A stretch of 50,086 nt of DNA from contig BFEA01000016.1 of NCBI GenBank assembly GCA_003427395.1, forward strand, positions 1,796,280 to 1,846,365, in the 5' to 3' direction. The position numbers and the translations under genes were made by a program. Numbering within the stretch: the first letter of the stretch is position 1; the number at the start of each line of letters is the position of its first letter. This document shows positions 43,160-50,086 of this stretch, in pieces. This stretch comes from Chara braunii (taxonomy: Eukaryota; Streptophyta; Charophyceae; Charales; Characeae). The notes below the pieces were generated by a model. The model saw nothing but the letters and a program-made list of their open reading frames with translations, ran no database searches and was not told the origin of the DNA.

Positions 43160-43440
43160 TGCAAGTTGCGGAGGTGATTCTCAACGAGGCAGGGTAAAAC
43201 CATATTGTGTCCATTTGTGGTGCGGGTACTTGTTTAAAGGGCCGTAAAGTCGAAAGCAGCCAAATATGCGAAAGCAGTAAGACAAAGTGAGGGGGGTGGG
43301 TGGCACCTCCTCCTTTTCAGACAGACCAGAACACACGCAATAACACCCCACAAACAAAACGGAGGGAAGAGGGGAAGGCAAAGGACAGTGACGCAAAGGG
43401 CAGGGAACTAACACCGTAGGATGACAAACCACAACACGAC

Positions 43441-43590
43441 ACGTGAACTTAAGAGGCACGAGAGGAGGAACAAACAGCGAGGCAGCACCTAGGTTGAAAA
43501 GCATCGGGGAGGCACATGAACTTAAGAGGCATGAAAAGAGGAACAAGCAGTGAAGCAGCACATAAGCTGAAACACATGGGGGAGGCAGGA
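43441..43590. repeat. ~75 bp tandem duplication
   Basis: Two units share GTGAACTTAAGAGGCA/ATGAACTTAAGAGGCA, GAGGAACAA and GAGGCAGCACC/GAAGCAGCACA (starting about 43443 and 43517). Confidence 0.8.
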
Positions 43591-43746
43591 GGGCATAAGT
43601 ACAAGTATAAAAAAACAGCAAAGCGGCCAGAAGAATAGAAAACAGCAAAGGACAGGCTGGAGGGTAGAGGGAAGGAGGGTGGGCAGACAAACAACACAAG
43701 GCAGGAAACAAAGACCGAAAAAAATAAAATAAAAATTGATGATGAT

Positions 43747-43802
43747 AGATTGTTTCGTCGGAGTTGCACCGACTCATCAGGAGGCTGAACCTTCAACAAT
43801 CT
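43747..43802 (-). ncRNA. Type III hammerhead ribozyme
   Basis: On the minus strand the catalytic core is complete: CTGATGAG, helix II, CGAAAC. Helix II is a perfect 5 bp stem (GTCGG/CCGAC) with a 7 nt loop. Helix III pairs AGATTGT (43802-43796) with ACAATCT (43753-43747), 7 bp without mismatch, and leaves GUU as the NUH cleavage triplet. Helix I is a short hairpin (GAAGG, loop UUCAG, CCTC) of about 4 bp with one bulged A. Helices I and II are closed by loops and III is open, which is the type III arrangement seen in plant retrozymes and some satellite RNAs. GUU is permitted but less common than GUC. Downstream sequence is pyrimidine-rich. Whether a second copy makes a retrozyme-like unit is not shown here. 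Confidence 0.75.
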
Positions 43803-44500
43803 GCCGAATCTCGGTATTTGATGGTTTGGGTCATGATCCCTTTGACCCTTGTTGAAGGCAGACTGTCCCAAGTGGAACATAGCTGCGGGCAGCAACCCTG
43901 TGGAGCACCAGGCAACACAGTAGAGGCAACATGGCTGCACAACGCCAAAAACGACTGCAAGGAACGGCATGGCACGCACGACATGCAGCGCGGCAACCAT
44001 GTAGTGAAGCACAAGGCAACACAAGCAGGGCAGCCACACTGCAAGGGACGGCAGGGCAAGTGGACCAGCAGCTCGACAACCGTGGAGCAGAGCACAAGGC
44101 ACCAGCACCAAGGCAACCAACCTACAGGGCACAAAAGCAGCAAACACAGAAGGCACGACCAGTGGATGAGCAGCACAGCAGCGAAGCAGCGAAGCGCAAG
44201 GCAACACCAACAACATGGCCATACCATGCAGCGAACACAGCAATTCGCAAAGAGCCACACGCGAAGCAAGCGGGACAGGCAGCAGGGCAGCGGCGGAGCG
44301 CAGACGAGGACGTCCACACATCCAACACGAAGCAAAGCAGCACATGAGCTACTCACATCACGGTTGAACCCCGCAGACTGTCGATTCCCACCACCCACTG
44401 AGCCAGGGAGTCACTCCGACGAACATCCTCCATCACGACAGCCAATACAAACAACCCGAACCGAGCGGCCCCCATAAGAGTGCAGTAGGCACTCCAAACG
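43803..44500. other. Unassigned CAG/GCA-rich segment beside the ribozyme
   Basis: GCAAGGCAACAC-, ACCATG- and GGCACGGCAG-like words repeat irregularly. Both strands stay open by composition (237 and 298 codon frames) but neither shows a domain. A hammerhead-like tail (CTCCGACGAAC) sits on the plus strand near 44412-44422, inverted relative to the ribozyme, with GCAGACTGTCGA upstream where the ribozyme has GCAGATTGTTGA. Confidence 0.4.
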
Positions 44501-44614
44501 AGGAACCACCGACTGTTTGGCACTACTTAAGGGTGTTCAGTTGAGCATATAGAAATACATGGAAAAAATCAAGGGAGGACATACAACAGACGGAAGACTG
44601 ACAAACATAAAACT

Positions 44615-44617
<3 letters not shown>

Positions 44618-44668
<51 letters not shown>
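44618..44668. repeat. (GT)n microsatellite
   Basis: About 24 GT units ending GCGCGTGTGT, just before the palindrome. Confidence 0.95.
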
Positions 44669-44669
<1 letters not shown>

Positions 44670-44712
44670 TGTGTTTATTGAGACATAAGACCACCGCGAT
44701 GCAAGTCGCGGT

Positions 44713-45146
44713 GTCGAGCGCATCGGCTCCCGCCTTTTTCCGCAAAGGCGAGAGCCCTCCCGGCCATGTCACGCAGGAGTAAAACAAAACAAAATCAGAG
44801 ACAACTTAGGAACGACGCATAATAACCACGCGAACTGCCGAGACGGTCGCAGTCGCAACGTCCCTTCGCCGCTCTAGCCGGGTGCGCCAGCTGTACATCC
44901 CGCAGTCCCCTACGACAGGATAGGTTCCCGCGGGGCCTAAGCTTTCCTTGGGGACCGCGGGATGTATAGCTGGCACACCCGGCTAGAGCGGCGAAGGAAC
45001 GATGCAACTGCGTCCGTTTCGGCCGCTCACGGAATGCTATATGTCGTCCCTAAGTTGTCTCTGTTTTTTTCGAGTGTTTTACTCCTGCGTGACATGGGCG
45101 GGAGGGCTCTCGCCTTGTGAAAAAGGCGGGAGCCGATGCGCTCGAC
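44713..45146. mobile_element. 434 bp palindromic (foldback) element
   Basis: The left end GTCGAGCGCATCGGCTCCCG is answered at the right by its complement ending GCGCTCGAC. Complementarity continues through GAGAGCCCTCCCG/GGGAGGGCTCTC, CATGTCACGCAGGAGTAAAA/TTTTACTCCTGCGTGACATG and CTCTAGCCGGGTG/CACCCGGCTAGAG to a centre near 44930. Almost the whole element is one hairpin. No coding capacity; no clear target duplication. Confidence 0.85.
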
Positions 45147-45218
45147 AACGGCGAGCTGAGTTTGCTCTGCAGGTGTTTAAAAGAAGACCAGCAACATGAT
45201 CATTATGGTCACGGTTGT

Positions 45219-45220
<2 letters not shown>

Positions 45221-45275
<55 letters not shown>
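45221..45275. repeat. (GA)n microsatellite
   Basis: About 27 GA units. Confidence 0.95.
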
Positions 45276-45280
<5 letters not shown>

Positions 45281-45599
45281 AGATAGTGAATTAAAGAGGA
45301 AAAATGGGAAGGAATATAAGTAGAAGCATATTTCCAGACATACTTGACTCAAGTACAATGTTGAAGGTAGCCATCAAGATTACACCCCCCATAAGTAGGA
45401 AACATTCGCATAACTACCATTTCATCATGGCAACCCCATTCCTCAGTAACTCGATAACAAACGGGAGAAGGTAACACACATCGTAATCCCACATCTCATC
45501 TAGAAGTATATAAGTGGAGACTTTGAGCGTGGCACTCAGAGACACAAGATTATCACTAACCATTCATTGATCCAATTCAACCCTCCACCGTGTGTAAGA

Positions 45600-45980
45600 G
45601 TTCCACATTTCCTCCAGAGCCTCTTTTACTGCCGATCACACTCGGCAATATGCTGATATCCAAAACCACCATCCGTCGTGGGTGTCTGTCCATGCCCTAT
45701 CTTTGCTTCCATGTCTAGGGCCTTCTTGCTAAACGAGGGAAAGTTGTGCATGTTGATGTTGGCCTCACCTGCCAACTGATTCCTGAGAGGCATAGGAAAG
45801 CATCTCAGGTAGGAGGTGAGTAGAACCTGGGCGTCAGGTAGGGCTTTATTTTTGTTATTTTTTATTATTGTTTTCATTTATTTCGTTCTTGTTGTTAAGT
45901 ATGATAGTGTCTGATAGTGTGTGTGTGTGTTTGTATGATCTTGTGTGTGTGTGTTTGTATGATCTTGTTTGTGTGTGCAT

Positions 45981-46029
<49 letters not shown>

Positions 46030-46370
46030 AGAGAGAGAGAGAGGTGCACAAACATTATGAACTTGATGGCGGTACTAGTCTTCAATACAACAGCTGATGT
46101 TGTAACTGTGATGAAGAGTTGCTCGGTGAATACATGCCTGTCTCCATCCTCTCTCTATTCTACCTTGTCTCCTGAGTCTCAATTCTCTTCTTTGTAATGA
46201 ACCCAGTCTGGCAGATACTCAGAAGTCGTCGAACATCAGTAATCTCATTAATTGCATCAAAGTCTCCAAATCGTGAAGTGATATCTTCAAACAGTGTCTC
46301 ATTATCATCAAAAGAAGAGAGTGGAGGGGGAGTAGACAAAGGAGAAGATGAAAGATCACACAAATAATCC
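45600..46370 (-). pseudogene. Retrotransposon gag remnant split by GT microsatellite
   Basis: On the minus strand 46363-46160 encodes a piece with ETLFEDITSRFGDFD...RRLLSICQTGFIT, which looks like the middle of a gag domain. After a GT/GA interval (about 45910-46045), 45850-45630 encodes LLTSYLRCFPMPLRNQLAGE, then ANINMHNFPSFSKKALDMEA, resembling the later gag region. The family assignment is from general resemblance only. The reading frame is broken between the parts. Confidence 0.5.
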
Positions 46371-46409
46371 TTTCAGATCCCTCTCCTTCTCCGGGCTTCT
46401 TCCCTCTTC

Positions 46410-46590
46410 AAGTCAACAATGATAATAAGTATATTCCTGACCATGTGTACTCGTGCATCAGATTGGCTAACGTCTTTTGCCAACCGAAGTGTCCCTCTGT
46501 ATCATGGCATTCCCCTAGGATCAGACTGCTGATCTCCTCACTGTTGGGGACACGTAGACGGTCTACTACGTTAGTCTTCTTAAATAGTAA
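46410..46590 (-). pseudogene. Integrase zinc-region start, truncated
   Basis: One frame off the RNase H reading frame, the minus strand encodes VVDRLRVPNSEEISSL, then GECHDTEGHFGWQKTL and TWSG. This is the HH half of the integrase zinc domain. The CxxC half and catalytic core are missing because homology stops. The 35.1 kb fragment carries the same GECHD...FGWQKTL region. Confidence 0.75.
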
Positions 46591-47675
46591 CCCTCTGTAG
46601 TGCGGTAATCTGGTTCACTCTCTGGGGCCTCCTTGACTCTCTTGAGGACGTCACTATAGATAGGGTCCTGCGCATATGCTTGTCTAACTTTCTCTTGCAG
46701 GTCACTCCCTATATCCAAATAGTGAACTATGGCTCCAAAGTAGTCTGATCTCCTACTTTGAGCATCCGCAACTACATTGTACTTGCCCTTCACTAGCTTG
46801 AGCTCAAAGTCATATTGGTCTATTTCAGTGGTCCACCTAGTCAACTTAGGTGTCATCTTGGCCTGTGTCTTCAACCATCTAAGCGTCTCATGGTCTGAAT
46901 ACACCTTGAAGTGCCTCCCAAGCAGATAATGATTCCAGCGCTCTAAAGCCTGCCTGAGAGCGTAGAGTTCTCTCTCGTACGTCGAGGTAGCAACCTTCTC
47001 TGAGGGCATCCTCGCTGACATGAACTCTACTGGTTTATAACCATTGCCGTCGTCTTGCTGTAACACGGCGCCTATGCCATACTGACTCACGTCTGTGGTG
47101 ACGACAAATGGCAAGGACGGATCTGCTACCTTGAGGACAGGGTACTCTATCAAGGCGCGCTTTAACTTCTTTAGCGCAGACGTACAGTCTTTATCCCACT
47201 GCCAAATTGCCTCTTTCTTGAGCAACCTGCGCAAGGGAGCGACGATGGTAGAGAAGTTCCTCACGAACTTCCTGTAGTAATTAGCTAGGCCCAGAAACAA
47301 CCGCAACTCTATCAATGTGCAGGGTGTCGGCCAGTCTCTAATTGCCGCTATCTTGCTGTCCTCTGGCTTAATCCCATCTCCGTCTAACACGTGGACCAAG
47401 TACAGGGCTTGTGTCTTGGCCCACTCGCACTTCTTCGCATTGATCTTGAAGTTAGCTTCTCTCAGCTTCTCCAAGACTTGCCTCAAATGACCCTGGTGTT
47501 CTTGGAGGGTCCTACTGAAAACTAAAATGTCGTCTAGATACACTACGACAAATCTATCTAACCAAGGCCTAAACAAATCATTCATACATCGCTGAAATGT
47601 CGCTGGCGCGTTAGTCAGTCCAAAGGGCATTACTATGAACTCATAATGCCCATATCTCGTCCGGAACGCAGTCTT
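46566..47675 (-). pseudogene. Ty3/gypsy RT (C-terminal part) and RNase H
   Basis: The frame from 47675 reads KTAFRTRYGHYEFIVMPFGL, then TNAPATFQRCMNDLF. The RT active site VVYLDDILVF contains the YLDD motif (47540-47529). The RNase H part begins at VTTDVSQYGIGAVLQQDD and includes ERELYALRQALERWNHYLLG and KGKYNVVADAQSRR, where most relatives have VADALSRR. A stop at 46566 comes from a one-base shift before the integrase. Domain content matches autonomous elements, but the preceding TAA separates it from the RT N-terminus. Confidence 0.9.
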
Positions 47676-48134
47676 TTACTGGTCATCAGGATGGACTTCT
47701 ATCTGATGATAGCCGGACTTCAAATCTATCTTTGAGAAATACTTGCACCCCTGCACCCGATCTAAGAGATCGTCTATCCTGGGCAATGGTTCAACATTCT
47801 TGACTGTAATAGCATTCAGACCCCTATAGTCTATACACATGCGCAACTCTCCTTCCTTCTTGGGGACAAATAACACTGGTGCTCCAAAGGGAGACGAACT
47901 GGGTCTAATCCAACCTTTCTCCAGGAGCTCGTCTAATTGCTTGCGCAGCTCCTCTAATTCTCTAGGGGACATCCTGTAGACTGCACCCTTAGGAGTTCTA
48001 CTGCCAGGCTCTATCTCTATCCTGTGCTGGGTTGGCCGCGACACTACTCGTGTCGGCGACTCTGAGAGGTCTTTAAACTCTTCCAGCAGCTTGGCAATAG
48101 CTGGATCCGTGGAACTGTCCTCTTGATTCGTCTA
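47676..48134 (-). pseudogene. Ty3/gypsy RT N-terminal part
   Basis: The frame between the TAG at 48134-48132 and the TAA at 47678-47676 contains [40 protein letters not shown] and [20 protein letters not shown], then [18 protein letters not shown], the RT fingers and first palm motifs. In related elements the residue after DDQ is tyrosine or similar; here it is a stop, after which the same frame continues into the next entry. Confidence 0.9.
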
Positions 48135-48316
48135 TGTGACAGGTTTAACATATGCTACAAAGACCTGATCTTCCAATTGCTCCTTTCTCACTAGTCGTGC
48201 GAACGCGGGAGCACTGAGACAGCAATGTGCCAGTGAGTTATCTACTCCTGACACATGAAACAGACGGGCCGTCTTAACCTCGCCTGACGGACTAGGGAGC
48301 CTACACTCATGCTCTC

Positions 48317-48895
48317 TCAGGGGAGTGTGGCCCCTGGTGCCTCTGCCCAGTCCATGCCTAGGACTATGTCAAATGGAAGGTCATCCTGTATGAGGAGAGT
48401 CAGGGAATGGAGAACTTTCTCCACCTTCCCATCTTTCTCTAGGTGAAAATACGCTTGGACTCCCTCTACGTAGTTCTCAACTCGCATCGTGCGGTTGTCT
48501 ATGGGGTTTGCTAACTTTTGGACTTTCAATCCTAGCCTCAACTTTTTCAGCACTTTGCGGCTAATGTAACTGCGGGTGGCCCCTGAATCTATAAGGGCCC
48601 CTACTCTACTTCTAAACACCTCTACTAGCTGCCCTTTACTGTCTTTCTTCATCTTGGCCCAGGCATGCATCCTCTCCTTCAACTCCTCTGCCACGCCTGT
48701 GAGGGACGTGCCTAGAGAGACGCTGACACAAGCGGTCTCTGGACAACTAACTAGGCACGGGCCTGCAACCTCTGCCGAAGGCGCAGGTGGTGTGGGAGTT
48801 TCCTCTACGCTTGCGCTCACTTCTCCACATGGCCTAAAAGTAGGGGCAGTTGCGACCCCTACCGGCGGCTGCCTTTTGACTCCTGGGCAGCCCAA
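48317..48895 (-). pseudogene. Ty3/gypsy aspartic protease region
   Basis: The minus-strand frame contains the catalytic ALIDSGATRSYIS, with the DSG triad, and ends near the second conserved block DIVLGMDWAEA. After that the expected sequence (LREHECRLPSPSG...) continues in another frame, so there is a frameshift near 48330. The N-terminal 60 residues are Pro/Ala-rich linker. Confidence 0.85.
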
Positions 48896-48919
48896 CGGGC
48901 CTGTCTATACTTAGGACAA

Positions 48920-48962
48920 TATTTTATGATATGGGCAGGGTCACCACAATAAATGCACTGCC
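48920..48962 (-). pseudogene. CCHC zinc knuckle of gag
   Basis: CIYCGDPAHIIKYC gives a perfect C-x2-C-x4-H-x4-C knuckle on the minus strand. It is in the same frame as gag, beyond the TGA at 49077, and its own frame stops at about 48845, before the protease frame takes over. Confidence 0.85.
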
Positions 48963-49074
48963 CTTGCTCCATCGGTTGCTGCCACACTTTCTGATCTAGG
49001 CCCAAATCTTCCCAGGGCTGGCCTTGTGGCCAGCCTGGGTGCCAACCTCCTGACCTTTGAGGTGATCTGCCACC

Positions 49075-49998
49075 TCATCGCTGTGGGGACCGACAGGGAC
49101 CTTGACGATTCGGCAGGGGACCTTGACCCCTACCTCCTGCTTGGCGGTTCCCTTGACCGCCAACCCCCTGAGCGCTCGATCCTCGGCCTCCCATGGCCTG
49201 GCCCCTTTGGCCCTGGCCTCCTCCCCTACCTTGCGGCCTCCCTCCAGCCGCGACAGCAGCATAGGACCTCCCTTGACCTATGCTACTGTCCTCCTTCTCG
49301 AGGCCCCACTCAATCTGACTATAGGGGACCTCGTCAGTACCACATTCTTCCAATGTAAGGATCATGTGATCCTTAGCCCTAACCTGACCTGAGATGGTAC
49401 GCCCTTTCCACTTCTTTCCCTTGTCTAAGTCCTTATGCCAGAAAGTGGAAATTGGCATGGACTTGGCCTCAAACAAGACCACCTCCCTACTCAACGTATC
49501 GTACGTAATGTTGGGCTGTTGGGTCTTGTCAAAAAAGTGCCCTCGTAAGGGCTCTGGCATGGCTTGATAAAACAGCTGAATCAACTGGGTCTCAGTGACC
49601 CCGTGGTCCGGGACGGCTACCAAGTGGTCCATGACAGCTTTGAGTGCTCTCGCACTCCTCCACTGCCACGAATGGATGGTTTGGAGCTTATCAGAGGCCC
49701 TGACGCCTCTAGTGACGTCAGCAAACCTCTCGCGCAGGAGTTTGAGGAAAGTAGTGAGGGGGGTAAGTCTAGAGTATGCGATCATGTTGTGCTCGCAATC
49801 TGCGGCACGTGCGAGAGACCTGGCGAAGCTGGCTGCTTCGTCTTTCAACGCATGGAAGGCGACGAGGACTTGCTCCTCGGGGGCGATATGTTGTAAAAAG
49901 ACATAGGTGTTTATGCTGGCCTCCCAGTTATCGAAACTCTCCTCCTTCTTCCCGCTGTATGGGTCACGGATCGCATCGCTTGCAGGCCTGATGCTCTT
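49075..49998 (-). pseudogene. Ty3/gypsy gag
   Basis: The frame runs from a TAG near 50000 to a TGA at 49077-49075. It encodes a retrotransposon gag domain (DPYSGKKEESFDNWEASINT, ALKDEAASFARSL, TPLTTFLKLLRERFADV, LIQLFYQAMPEPLRGHFFDK). A Gly/Arg/Gln-rich nucleic-acid-binding tail follows (GGRPQGRGGGQGQRGQ). Gag starts further right: an upstream coiled-coil-like piece (AKLDKVMGFLEILSEAWLEE) lies in another frame at 49995-50086, so a frameshift separates the two. The TGA replaces an ordinary codon before the zinc knuckle. Confidence 0.88.
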
Positions 49999-50086
49999 CT
50001 AGCCAGGCCTCACTCAAAATTTCTAGGAAGCCCATCACCTTATCCAGTTTGGCAGAGACCTCTGTTTGGGCCTGCAATTCCTGCCT

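Larger units (their letters stand above)
46400..50086 (-). mobile_element. Decayed Ty3/gypsy element, runs off the window
   Basis: The order on the minus strand is gag, CCHC knuckle, protease, RT, RNase H, integrase zinc region, as in Ty3/gypsy. Visible defects are a frameshift near 50000, an in-frame TGA at 49077-49075, a frame change after the zinc knuckle near 48895, a frameshift near 48330, TAG at 48134-48132, TAA at 47678-47676 replacing an RT tyrosine, and a frameshift near 46585. The integrase ends abruptly near 46410 after TWSG; the core and 3' LTR are missing. It cannot move by itself. Details are in the domain entries. Confidence 0.9.

Noticed and set aside
43764-44477. 237-codon plus frame and 298-codon minus frame
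   Set aside because: Both strands are open over the same CAG/GCA-rich repeats, a composition effect. No recognised domain.
8-50000. CRISPR arrays or bacterial operons
   Set aside because: The tandem repeats have no unique spacers of constant length, and there are no cas genes or prokaryotic gene order.

Overview
This is a nuclear eukaryotic window that is poor in genes and very rich in repeats. It shows no bacterial gene organisation. Only one convincing host gene is visible: an uninterrupted plant-type alpha/beta-hydrolase at 39.5-40.6 kb. The combination of a plant-like hydrolase, Ty3/gypsy elements, many snRNA retrocopies, long CT/GA, CA/GT and GAA microsatellites and N-filled gaps suggests a large streptophyte genome. 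A charophyte alga such as Chara is my best guess, but that is inference and no species-diagnostic gene is present.

Layout. 0-7.4 kb: microsatellites, an A-rich block of degenerate ~80 bp repeats (4.7-5.1 kb) and sequence I cannot assign. 7.4-14.9 kb: short inverted-repeat (MITE-like) elements, four U6 snRNA-derived inserts (three of about full length plus one with an internal insert), a tRNA-related SINE, two degenerate hammerhead-like motifs and a 64/71/72 bp tandem array. 14.9-17.8 kb: three successive foldback structures whose arms are themselves tandem repeats, with a 203 bp gap inside the CA-rich centre of the first. 17.8-21.4 kb: CAT and GA microsatellites, tandem duplications and a second SINE copy. 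21.5-25.1 kb: minus-strand Ty3/gypsy element with RNase H, integrase, polypurine tract and one LTR, but no reverse transcriptase. 25.4-27.0 kb: a giant GAA/purine tract. 27-34.4 kb: tandem repeats, a long inverted-repeat element, a polyadenylated U2 snRNA retrocopy, a complete non-autonomous hAT element with a perfect 8 bp target duplication, and a 900 bp gap. 34.4-38.8 kb: plus-strand decayed gypsy integrase and unassigned sequence. 39.5-40.9 kb: the hydrolase gene and a tandem copy of its 3' end. 41-46 kb: another U6 retrocopy, GT/GA microsatellites, a near-complete hammerhead ribozyme (minus strand, 43.75 kb), a 434 bp palindrome and a gag remnant. 46.4 kb to the end: a minus-strand Ty3/gypsy element (gag, CCHC knuckle, aspartic protease, RT, RNase H, start of integrase) with several stops and frameshifts, running off the right edge.

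The genes do not form a pathway. What ties the window together is mobility: LINE-type retroposition of snRNAs (A-rich tails and, for three U6 copies, target duplications), LTR elements, hAT and MITE DNA elements, foldback structures and a self-cleaving ribozyme motif. The most unusual signals are the hammerhead ribozyme, the U6 retrocopy family and the cluster of foldbacks with tandem-repeat arms.
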